Part shown: piece by piece, positions 1 through 6,767 of the stretch
How the letters are laid out: each line of letters opens with the position of its first letter
Numbering within the stretch: position 1 is the first letter of the stretch
Assembly (NCBI GenBank): GCA_017463035.1
Contig: JAFTPY010000267.1
Location: 1-7,261, forward strand
Source: Lachnospiraceae bacterium
Lineage (GTDB): Bacteria; Bacillota; Clostridia; Lachnospirales; Lachnospiraceae
Direction of reading: 5' to 3'
DNA length: 7,261 bases
The notes under the pieces: model-generated
What the model saw: only the letters and a program-made list of their open reading frames with translations
The model's database searches: none
Told to the model about the DNA's origin: nothing
Position numbers and translations under genes: made by a program

Positions 1-3000
1 CTTACTTGCCAAAATTTCCTGTAAACGCTCCGTTGAAACATTACTCTTTGTCCGGGCATCAAAAGAAATCTCCTGTTCGGCAAGATCCAGTACACGCTGA
101 TAATTAATAATATTTTTTGCCACCAAAAACTCTGCGGTCTTCTCCACACGCTTCGGAAGCTTCTTTGCTATGCGTTCCGCACAGCCTTTAATATCCTCCG
201 TTACCACCGCAACGCTGTCATACTCCTGATAAGCTCTTGCCAGTACTTCGGTACGAATCAGACGGCGTTCGCGAATCTCCTTTTCCATATCGTTGTGAAC
301 ATAAATCGTTCTGTTGCAGGACGCTCCCCGGAAAATCGTGGTCATATCATTGGAATACCCGCTGAAATGAATCAGCTTATCCATCCGGCAGCCCGCAAAC
401 AAACGGCGGGAATCTCTCTTGGCAATCTTATCGGAAATTTCCTCAATCACCGAATACGGAATCAGGCCCTTCTTTGTCCATACCTTATACCGTACAAAGT
501 CCCAAAAATTAAGAGTAAGACCGTTGGAGAATCCCAGTGAGCTTACCTCTTCCGGGAGATTTTCCAGTACCTCCGGATGCTTTTTCACATCCTCCGTCTT
601 ATACAACAGAATATAATTTGTCTTATCCTTATCCACCTGAGACAACAGATTAAACAAGGATGTGGTAATACCGTTGTTATACAAAGCACCGCCGAAAATC
701 ACTACGTTTCTCTTTCCGTTATCCGGAATCTTACAGGTCTTGATTCCCATGTCCTCACCGAGGACAAGTTTCCGGCAAATTGCCTTTGCCGCATCCGGGC
801 GTTCATAGGAACAGAAGGTCTTAATAAACCCGGAATCGTCATAGTTCTTCTCTTCCTTCATGAACCGCAACAGTTCATCCACCTTCTTCGCCTGCGGGAA
901 CGGAAGCTCGGAAAGCGGGAAATAAAATCCCCTGGCCGCCTCGTACTCTTCCTCGTCATAAGTAAACAGAATAATTTTTCTGCCGGTGATTGCATAATCA
1001 AAAAATACGCTGGAGTAATCCGTAATCAAACCATCCGTAGCATTCAAAAACTTATACGTTTCGCAGGCTTCCGGGAACGGACGGATATGGGCAAACTTTG
1101 TAAAATCCATCTCGGCGCCGTTAAAGGCATGAAGCTTTACATATAAAACCTCATTTTCCGAAAGCCCCGCATCCAGTTCCGTCAAATACCCTGTCAGCTG
1201 CTTTACCTGCGGAGTTTTCGACACACTTCCTACCGTACCTCGCCAGGTCGGCAAAAAGGCATATACCGTTTTCCCATCCAAGCCGTACGCTTTACGTAAC
1301 CGTTCTCTTTCTTCCTTCCGGAAAAATACTTCATTGCGCGGATAACCGGTTAACCAGATTTCGCCGGTACCGATATTCCGGAGCATATGATCCTCGATCA
1401 TGTGATTCATCGTAAACTCATTCGGGAACAACAAATAATCCGCCGCAAGCAAATTCTTCTGCACATTTCCGATGGTATGGGCTTCTCCCTTTACACTCTT
1501 TCCCAAGGTTTTCAGCGGAGTTCCGTGCCAGGTATTCAGATACACCTGACCCTCGCGCTTCACAAAGTTAAACACAAAGGAAGTATCGGTAATCAAATAC
1601 TTCGCCGTCGCCAAAACCTTATAGTAGGAAACCGAATTTCTTACCAAAAGGGTAACCTTGGTCATTCCCAAAGCCTTCAACTGTTTCTCAAACTTCTTTC
1701 GATTATCCTTCAGACAAGTCAGATACAACCGGTAACCTTGATACTCCGTTCCCTTTGCCAGCTCGCAAAGCAACGCATAAACATTTCCGTCCATGGACTT
1801 TCCCTGCTGTGCCTCCAAAAGAATGGAGTTCTCCTGTAACGGCTTGTTCAAATAGTTTGCATAACGAAGCCTCTTTAAGATTCCGTTTTTCAGCTTGTTT
1901 TTCCAGCTTCTCAGTTTCCCGATTACTCTCTGACGCTTTCTGTAACGTACCAATCGGGCCGGTTGCGGTGCCGCCTGCTCCTGCGGTGCAATAATTGCCT
2001 CCACCACACGTTTTGCCGCATTCGCATCATCCAGATACGTAAACTTCTCGCAAAACGCCTGATAGCGCTCATCACAAACAAACGGTGCGGAGAATGCCTT
2101 TTCCAGCTCCTCCTCTACTTCATCCTGTGTCGAAACAATCGGTCCCGGCAGAATATCCGGTTCAATATAAAAATCTCGCAGCTGTCCTCTGTATTCCTCA
2201 ATATCATACATAAAGAAAATCATCGGACGGCGCAAAATGGAATAGTCAAACATAACACTGGAGTAGTCCGTCATCAACAGGTCACTGATGACATACAGAT
2301 GATTGATGTCGCCGTAATCGGACACATCATACAAAAAGCCTCTGTACTTCTCCGCATCAAACTCCATATTCGCGAAATAGTGTGCACGCAACAGCACGCA
2401 CGCTCTGTCACCGAACTTCTTCTGCAGGCGGTCCATATCAAGTGCCACCTGATACTCGAAGCCCTTGCCGTACTCGTAGGTCTTGTCACGGAAGGTCGGT
2501 GCATATAAAATAATCTTCTTATCCTCCGGAAGATGAAGCGTTTCCTTAATCCGCTTCACATCCTCTTCGGTATATTTAAACAAAAATACGTTACGCGGAT
2601 AACCGAGCTCGATTAACTTATGCTTTTTCTCTTCTTCCGTCAAAGCATACGCGGAAGCCAGCTTCTCGGAGGTATAAGCAGACGGAGAAAGCAGATAGGA
2701 AAATTGGTCCGCTTCTTCCCTGTACATCTTGTGAATCTCTTTCACACTCTGGGAACCGTTTCCTTCCAGCACGATATCGCATCCCAAACGCTTCAGCGGG
2801 GTGCCGTGCCAGGTCTGGATGTATATCTGTCCCTTACGCACCGGAATGGTCTTCGGATTGGTAGAATTGGTGACACGGTACTTAGCGGTAGCCATGACTT
2901 CATAGTACTTCTCCGTGCCTTTCTTTACCAAAGTTACATTTCTGTATTGCTTTAAAAACTCATAGTTCTTAATTACAGCGCCTGAAAACGACCATACCAG

Positions 3001-3258
3001 GCGGTAGCCCGCATAGGCCGGATTCTGTACCATCTCTTCAAACATCGCCTTCGGGCTGCAGGTATACTGCTTGCCCTTAAAGGCCTCAAATACAACCAGA
3101 TTCGGATCAATCGGACATGCCAGACACTTTCTCTTAAAAATAGAAAGTCCCCTTATGCGGTCCCAGAACCGATAATATCTTCCCCATGCTTTATTTCGCT
3201 GAATGCGGGCACGTCTCAGCGCCGCTCTTTTCTTTTTTATATTTTTAAAAAAGCTCAT
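1..3258 (-). CDS. Multidomain teichoic-acid-type polymerase: two CDP-glycerol glycerophosphotransferase modules plus a GT4-like domain (C-terminus cut by window edge)
   Basis: One frame runs open from ATG at 3258 to base 1 with no stop, giving 1086 residues of an incomplete protein. Residues 1-44 are very basic (17 Lys/Arg). Module 1 has the TagF-family signature TWHGTPLKRLG (H151), a second conserved His in LLRAHYF (H293) and TDYSS (330-334). A second basic stretch at 435-465 (14 of 31 Lys/Arg) leads into module 2, with TWHGTPLKTLG (H578), YVKLHAF (H710) and TDYSS (746-750). From about 855 a new domain starts with FGGALYNNGITTSLFNLL, and later has YVHNDMEKEI (986-995), as in the N-terminal half of GT4-type glycosyltransferases; the rest is outside the window. 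In this family the two histidines and the TDYSS region serve transfer of polyol phosphate from CDP-glycerol or CDP-ribitol at the inner membrane face. The basic segments probably bind the membrane (inference). Start supported by GGGAGG five bases upstream. It lies 21 bases after the PHP gene, so they are probably co-transcribed. The actual polyol and sugar substrates cannot be told from sequence. Confidence 0.93.
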   Translation of the reverse strand, partial: MSFFKNIKKKRAALRRARIQRNKAWGRYYRFWDRIRGLSIFKRKCLACPIDPNLVVFEAFKGKQYTCSPKAMFEEMVQNPAYAGYRLVWSFSGAVIKNYEFLKQYRNVTLVKKGTEKYYEVMATAKYRVTNSTNPKTIPVRKGQIYIQTWHGTPLKRLGCDIVLEGNGSQSVKEIHKMYREEADQFSYLLSPSAYTSEKLASAYALTEEEKKHKLIELGYPRNVFLFKYTEEDVKRIKETLHLPEDKKIILYAPTFRDKTYEYGKGFEYQVALDMDRLQKKFGDRACVLLRAHYFANMEFDAEKYRGFLYDVSDYGDINHLYVISDLLMTDYSSVMFDYSILRRPMIFFMYDIEEYRGQLRDFYIEPDILPGPIVSTQDEVEEELEKAFSAPFVCDERYQAFCEKFTYLDDANAAKRVVEAIIAPQEQAAPQPARLVRYRKRQRVIGKLRSWKNKLKNGILKRLRYANYLNKPLQENSILLEAQQGKSMDGNVYALLCELAKGTEYQGYRLYLTCLKDNRKKFEKQLKALGMTKVTLLVRNSVSYYKVLATAKYLITDTSFVFNFVKREGQVYLNTWHGTPLKTLGKSVKGEAHTIGNVQKNLLAADYLLFPNEFTMNHMIEDHMLRNIGTGEIWLTGYPRNEVFFRKEERERLRKAYGLDGKTVYAFLPTWRGTVGSVSKTPQVKQLTGYLTELDAGLSENEVLYVKLHAFNGAEMDFTKFAHIRPFPEACETYKFLNATDGLITDYSSVFFDYAITGRKIILFTYDEEEYEAARGFYFPLSELPFPQAKKVDELLRFMKEEKNYDDSGFIKTFCSYERPDAAKAICRKLVLGEDMGIKTCKIPDNGKRNVVIFGGALYNNGITTSLFNLLSQVDKDKTNYILLYKTEDVKKHPEVLENLPEEVSSLGFSNGLTLNFWDFVRYKVWTKKGLIPYSVIEEISDKIAKRDSRRLFAGCRMDKLIHFSGYSNDMTTIFRGASCNRTIYVHNDMEKEIRERRLIRTEVLARAYQEYDSVAVVTEDIKGCAERIAKKLPKRVEKTAEFLVAKNIINYQRVLDLAEQEISFDARTKSNVSTERLQEILASK

Positions 3259-3263
3259 GATTG

Positions 3264-3269
3264 CCTCCC
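3264..3269 (-). promoter_or_regulatory. Ribosome binding site of the large polymerase gene
   Basis: On the minus strand GGGAGG lies five bases before the ATG at 3258, inside the 21-base gap after the PHP gene's stop. It fixes the start of the polymerase and shows that this gene has its own initiation site despite the tight spacing. Confidence 0.8.
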
Positions 3270-3279
3270 GGAAACTCTC

Positions 3280-3966
3280 TTACATTTCTACAAACTCCGT
3301 AATAATCCGGTAGCCTGTACCGCTTCGTACCGCCGCAATATAATCGGCAATACTCTCCCATTTCTTTTCAAAAACCATACCGCCCCTCGGCTGTACCGGT
3401 CCGTGAGCGTCCGTACCGCCCGTACCGTGAATACCGTGCTCCGTAGCATACGCCACCGCCTGTGCGTTTACCTCCGGCACGTTATGGGCATTATAAAGCT
3501 CAAATGCCTCGCAGCAGTCCGGATAAATGATAGCCTGCGGAATCCACGGAGCCAGTCGGTACGGATGGGCCTGCACCACAAAGCCGCCCGCAGCCGTCAC
3601 CTTCTCAAACTGCTCCTTCGGACTCCAGGAAAGCATATCCTCCTGTTCCTTTAACCATTCCTCTGTCAAACCGTACAACAAAAACTCCTGTCCGTGAAAA
3701 TTCGTTTCCAAACCGAAAAACACCTGCAGGCCGATTTCGTCACCCCGCTTTTTCGCGCTGCGATAGCCGGCACAAAAACGCTCTACACGCTCTTTCCACG
3801 GTAAATCCCGCGGAACCGCACAGTTTCCGTTAAAAAAGTGATCGGTTACCACAATTCCGGTATATCCGAACCCTTTATATAAATCCGCCTGTTCTTCTCC
3901 GGTCAGCCGGCCGCAGGCACTTCCCTGACATGTATGCAAATGGGTCTCGTATTTGTACTCAGCCAT
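3280..3966 (-). CDS. PHP-domain metal-dependent phosphoesterase
   Basis: The 228-residue protein carries the full set of PHP (polymerase and histidinol phosphatase) metal-binding motifs: HLH at 9-11, TDH at 41-43, GLE at 85-87 (E87), QAHPY at 132-136 (H134) and GTDAH at 184-188 (D186, H188). PHP proteins are trinuclear metal hydrolases, usually phosphoesterases. No signal peptide or membrane segment is visible, so it should be cytoplasmic. ATG at 3966 is chosen over an in-frame TTG at 3972, because AAGGAG at 3976-3981 is nine bases from the ATG but only three from the TTG. It is the first gene after a consensus promoter and is followed 21 bases later by the TagF-like polymerase. That suggests, but does not prove, a role with a phosphorylated sugar, polyol or nucleotide in surface-polymer synthesis. 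It lacks the opening MIDIHSH-type motif and HPER-type motif of CpsB/YwqE tyrosine phosphatases, so I do not call it one. The exact substrate is unknown. Confidence 0.9.
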   Translation of the reverse strand: MAEYKYETHLHTCQGSACGRLTGEEQADLYKGFGYTGIVVTDHFFNGNCAVPRDLPWKERVERFCAGYRSAKKRGDEIGLQVFFGLETNFHGQEFLLYGLTEEWLKEQEDMLSWSPKEQFEKVTAAGGFVVQAHPYRLAPWIPQAIIYPDCCEAFELYNAHNVPEVNAQAVAYATEHGIHGTGGTDAHGPVQPRGGMVFEKKWESIADYIAAVRSGTGYRIITEFVEM

Positions 3967-3975
3967 AATCAAACT

Positions 3976-3981
3976 CTCCTT
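3976..3981 (-). promoter_or_regulatory. Ribosome binding site deciding the PHP gene start
   Basis: Minus-strand AAGGAG, nine bases before ATG 3966 and three before the alternative TTG at 3972. The spacing favours the ATG and removes two residues from the longest possible frame. Confidence 0.7.
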
Positions 3982-4002
3982 TACACAGACTTAACCGATT
4001 CT

Positions 4003-4031
4003 ATTATAAGATTTTTTAAAGGCGGTGTCAA
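4003..4031 (-). promoter_or_regulatory. Consensus sigma-A promoter for the PHP-polymerase operon
   Basis: Reading the minus strand, TTGACA (4031-4026) is followed by a 17-base spacer and TATAAT (4008-4003), a perfect match to the housekeeping consensus in both boxes and in spacing. Transcription would begin near 3996, leaving a leader of about 30 bases before ATG 3966, too short for a riboswitch. The -35 box sits in the distal arm of the hairpin that ends the upstream operon. Strong, constitutive transcription is inferred from the consensus match. Confidence 0.88.
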
Positions 4032-4045
4032 CCAATCACACCGCC
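4021..4045 (-). terminator. Hairpin terminator after the CPBP protease gene
   Basis: An 8-base perfect inverted repeat (GGCGGTGT at 4021-4028, ACACCGCC at 4038-4045, nine-base loop) begins 36 bases after the stop of the CPBP gene. On the minus-strand transcript it is followed by UUU and then an A-rich run, not a long U-tract, so termination may be incomplete. Since no gene reads towards it on the plus strand, the minus-strand operon is its likely target. Confidence 0.6.
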
Positions 4046-4081
4046 CTTTTCCAAGGAAAAAATTATGAACTTGCATTATTT

Positions 4082-5011
4082 CTAATTTTCTGTCGACTCC
4101 TCTGTTTCTTCATCGGCGGTATTCTCCGTGACAATCACAGCCTCTGCCGCCTCCTGCACTACCGTCTCCCCGACAACCTCCGTCTTCGGAAGTTTCAAGA
4201 AACAATACACACCTGCCGCTGACAATATCACTCCGGCTGCCACCATAACAATCCCTGCCCAGTCCGGTGTGGTCTCCGGAAGCGCCATCTCAATCACAGC
4301 AACCGAATTGTAGCCGAAATGGAACAGCATACTTGCAAACAAGGACCCGGTCCGCTCAAAAATCCAGACCATAACCAGCCCCAGTACCGCTGCATAGGCA
4401 ATCCAAAGTGGATGTCCGTGCATTACTCCGAACCAGACCGCAGTAATCACTGCCGCAGCCACCATCGGCATTCCCTTCTTTAATCTGGTATAAATAAGTC
4501 CACGGAAAACAAACTCCTCCACAAGCGGCGCCATAATTCCTGTCGTAAGGGCCACAATCCAAAATTCTCCCACAAAGGTAGCATTCGCCGTCTCCTCATA
4601 GGAGGCTATCCAGGACTCCGGCAAAACAGAAAACACCACACCCGTCAACAGATTGAATCCAAAGCCCATCACCACAACAGAAACCATCGTTCCCACAGAG
4701 ATTTTCCGCAAGCTCAGTTCCTTTGTAATTTTCTTTTTTCTGCAGACAAAAATCAACCAAACAATGCCTATGGTCAGAAGTCCCGAAAGAATCGTAATCG
4801 GCATGACAGCCTCCATAAGCCCCTGCAGTACCTCATCGAGATACACCCCCATAACCATCGGGTCCATCAAATTATAATCTCCCAAAGAATACTTTACCGC
4901 CACCGGTATTGTTATAGCAATCACATATACAAAGGTGACCAAAATCTGAGCTCCCAGATAGATTCCGAAGTATCCCAGCGCTTTCAATAAACCGATAAAA
5001 AATTTTTTCAT
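4082..5011 (-). CDS. CPBP-family (CAAX/Abi type) intramembrane metalloprotease
   Basis: The 309-residue multi-pass membrane protein has the three CPBP motifs: EEFVFR (E165, E166, R170), FGVMH (F194, H198) and HFGYN (H231, N235). These form the metal-dependent active site buried in the membrane in CAAX-prenyl-protease and bacteriocin-processing relatives. Hydrophobic segments lie at roughly 5-35, 69-90, 106-130, 150-165, 181-218, 222-240 and 253-273. After the last one comes an acidic tail rich in Glu and Thr (about 275-309), likely cytoplasmic. In bacteria, family members act in bacteriocin maturation, self-immunity or regulated proteolysis; nothing here shows a bacteriocin gene, so the substrate is open. 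AGGAGG six bases before ATG 5011 supports the start. It follows the DUF3267 protease gene by 17 bases and is the last gene before the hairpin at 4021-4045. Confidence 0.92.
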   Translation of the reverse strand: MKKFFIGLLKALGYFGIYLGAQILVTFVYVIAITIPVAVKYSLGDYNLMDPMVMGVYLDEVLQGLMEAVMPITILSGLLTIGIVWLIFVCRKKKITKELSLRKISVGTMVSVVVMGFGFNLLTGVVFSVLPESWIASYEETANATFVGEFWIVALTTGIMAPLVEEFVFRGLIYTRLKKGMPMVAAAVITAVWFGVMHGHPLWIAYAAVLGLVMVWIFERTGSLFASMLFHFGYNSVAVIEMALPETTPDWAGIVMVAAGVILSAAGVYCFLKLPKTEVVGETVVQEAAEAVIVTENTADEETEESTEN

Positions 5012-5028
5012 TTGTCTCCTCCTTCTCC

Positions 5029-5676
5029 TTATTCTGCCTTCGCCCGTTCAAATACCGCCAGTCCCACTTCATAAGGATGGTCAAAGAACAGGCACTCCTT
5101 TCCCTTGGTCCGGTAGGTTGCCAGCTTAATGGCGCACATAATATCTCCTCCGCCACCTAAAATCATCAGTACCCCCAGGTATAAAATCCACTTGGAACCG
5201 ACGGCCAGCGCCACCGCTGCCGGAAGAATCCCGAGCACCACCGTCGGAGCCAGAATCGCCAGCATATAGTGCTTCCGCTTCAAGGACTCCCGGCAGGTAC
5301 AATAGGGCGTCAGCATACTCCATATCACGCCGAAAGCAACGGAACGGAACCCGTCCTTCGCAAAACAGGCAAACACCGCACCGTGAATCAATTCATGTCC
5401 CACAATGAAAGCTGTCAAAAGTACCAACCCCACAAAATAACCCCACCAAGGCAACACTGTCCATTCTTTTCCCCACATTACATAATATGCCAGTAAAAAC
5501 GGCAGGATTAACGGTAAGGTCACCACAATTGCCCACACATTCGCCTCCACCACACCGAAGGTCACATCCTTTCGTTCATACCCCTGTGCCACCAACCTCT
5601 CCGACTCTGCCTCAAAATATTCCTTTCGCTGTTGCTCTGCCTGGGTCAGTTCTCTTGTATTATCTTTTTTCGCCAT
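5029..5676 (-). CDS. DUF3267-type membrane zinc metalloprotease (HExxH)
   Basis: The 215-residue protein has a charged N-terminal cytoplasmic stretch (1-43), then membrane segments at about 45-66, 76-100, 138-160 and 162-182. HELIH (94-98) lies within the second segment, and GGGGDIM (174-180) supplies D178 as a plausible third zinc ligand. This pattern of HExxH inside a membrane helix with a late GD motif is that of DUF3267 putative zincin peptidases, distant relatives of site-2 proteases. Family function is poorly known. The start at ATG 5676 has GGGAGA five bases upstream. The gene lies between a coiled-coil protein (47-base gap, no convincing promoter) and a second membrane protease (17-base gap), so all three are probably on one transcript. 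The family call is from motif and topology, not from a database search. Confidence 0.85.
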   Translation of the reverse strand: MAKKDNTRELTQAEQQRKEYFEAESERLVAQGYERKDVTFGVVEANVWAIVVTLPLILPFLLAYYVMWGKEWTVLPWWGYFVGLVLLTAFIVGHELIHGAVFACFAKDGFRSVAFGVIWSMLTPYCTCRESLKRKHYMLAILAPTVVLGILPAAVALAVGSKWILYLGVLMILGGGGDIMCAIKLATYRTKGKECLFFDHPYEVGLAVFERAKAE

Positions 5677-5723
5677 AGTATCTCCCTTATACTTTCTCTG
5701 TATTCTGTTCCGGCGGATGTTTC

Positions 5724-6575
5724 CTACAGTACCTCATCCACTGCCGCACCCTTTAAATCCTCAAGATCCAGTTTCAGACGGTCTACCACATTTTTTAATT
5801 CCTTCTGAATCGATTCCCCGGTTTCCGCAATCTTTACCATACGTCTGGTAGAACGTTCCAACTGTTCAACCGCAGGCGTTTCGGTATCGTCTTCTTCCTT
5901 CTTCTCGGCCCGCATCTCTTCGATGCGCTCTTCCAACTCCTTTTCCTTGGCAGCCTTCTCCTCCGCCGCCTGCTGCTGTTTCTCAAACTCGGTCTCCATA
6001 TGCTCCTTGGCTTCCTCAAAAAGCATACCGATTACTTCCTTGCCGCCTGCCTCCAGAACCGCTTCCGCTTCCTTTCCGGCATCCACCATCGGATTCGATT
6101 TCGCCCGTTCGATTTTAATATCCGTCAATGCCTGAATCGTGCGGTCCTCGTATTTCTTGCCGTCTTGAATTAAGCCTTTAAAATGCGACTCTGCCTTGCT
6201 TAATTCTGCCATCTCCCGCTCATATTCCTCGGAGGTCAGGAAATTATTGCCCTTCAGTTTTTCCTTTTCCTCGGCAATCCGGTTCAGCTCAGCTTTCTGG
6301 GCAAGCATCTCATCCTTCCCCTTTTCGATACTGGTCTGCATTTCTTCCACACTTGCATCTAATATCCGTTCTCCTGCAAAGGCAGCCTTTACAATACCCA
6401 TGGCCTTCTCCTGTGCCGCCCTGCGACGCTCTGCAATCTTATCCTGCGGGAACTGTACCTTCCCGGAAAATACTCTTCCGTTCTTTAAATTCTCCGCCAC
6501 TTCCTCAGGCGTCTTCTGTTCCGCCTGTCGCAGATTTCCCACATACAAATTTCTCGTTTCCTGCTCGATACGCAT
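5724..6575 (-). CDS. Hypothetical soluble coiled-coil protein
   Basis: I do not recognise this 283-residue protein. It is highly charged, and I see no Cys or Trp, signal peptide or transmembrane segment, so it is expected to be cytoplasmic. Long helical, Glu/Lys/Ala-rich stretches dominate: about 46-135 (with a short break near 109-116, GNNFLTSE), 140-160, and a very acidic/basic coiled coil at 186-230 with a QQQ run. A short TETPA break (231-235) separates a C-terminal helix (236-283) with heptad-like leucines near the end. The N-terminal 40 residues (MRIEQETRNLYVGNL onwards) are less charged and may be a small separate element. The start is supported by AGGAGG eight bases before ATG 6575. 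It is the first gene of the run that includes two membrane proteases, so it could be a partner or substrate of either, but that is only an inference from position. Confidence 0.85.
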   Translation of the reverse strand: MRIEQETRNLYVGNLRQAEQKTPEEVAENLKNGRVFSGKVQFPQDKIAERRRAAQEKAMGIVKAAFAGERILDASVEEMQTSIEKGKDEMLAQKAELNRIAEEKEKLKGNNFLTSEEYEREMAELSKAESHFKGLIQDGKKYEDRTIQALTDIKIERAKSNPMVDAGKEAEAVLEAGGKEVIGMLFEEAKEHMETEFEKQQQAAEEKAAKEKELEERIEEMRAEKKEEDDTETPAVEQLERSTRRMVKIAETGESIQKELKNVVDRLKLDLEDLKGAAVDEVL

Positions 6576-6704
6576 AAAACATCCCTCCTCTTCACTTCAG
6601 TATATCGTCCTGTTACACATGAATTCTTAACAAAAACTCATAAGAAAATGGTCCTAATTCTCCGCTTCATTCCCTTTTTCGGGCATCTCCCCCGATTCCC
6701 GCTA

Positions 6705-6733
6705 TTGTTCCGTTTTTCAAAACATGATACAAT
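6705..6733 (+). promoter_or_regulatory. Extended -10 promoter for the plus-strand membrane protein
   Basis: TACAAT (6728-6733) is preceded by a TG dinucleotide in the extended -10 position (6725-6726), and a weak -35, TTGTTC (6705-6710), lies 17 bases upstream. The start codon is 35 bases downstream, with AGGAG in between. The region 6576-6767 is a divergent intergenic space; the minus-strand promoter on its other side is not clear. TATACT at 6604-6599 is the best -10 candidate there but has no matching -35. Confidence 0.65.
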
Positions 6734-6767
6734 AGTACCTATCAAAAGAAACTTTTAGGAGATACCG

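Noticed and set aside
295..2955. Several plus-strand open frames of 65-189 codons
   Set aside because: They lie antisense to the continuous 1086-codon polymerase frame, have no convincing ribosome binding sites, and their translations show no recognisable motifs.
3395..3440. Repeated CCGTA/CCGTG units
   Set aside because: They fall in the codons of the conserved GTDAH region of the PHP gene and have irregular spacing, so they reflect codon use rather than a repeat array.
3970..3972. TTG as start of the PHP gene
   Set aside because: Only three bases separate it from AAGGAG; the ATG at 3966 has usable spacing and is a better start codon.
4047..4060. TTTTCC-AA-GGAAAA inverted repeat next to the terminator, as a possible operator
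   Set aside because: It is short, A/T-flanked and could be chance or an extension of the terminator; no regulator gene is nearby.
4356..4562. Minus-strand 68-codon frame inside the CPBP gene
   Set aside because: It is an overlapping frame within a gene whose own frame has all catalytic motifs, and it is not preceded by a good ribosome binding site.
5923..6135. Serine-rich plus-strand frames opposite the coiled-coil gene
   Set aside because: Serine-rich translation is the expected antisense image of Glu/Lys-rich coding sequence; no start signals support it.
6599..6604. TATACT as the -10 box of the coiled-coil gene promoter
   Set aside because: No acceptable -35 box lies at 16-18 bases and no extended TG precedes it, so it is only mentioned as a candidate.
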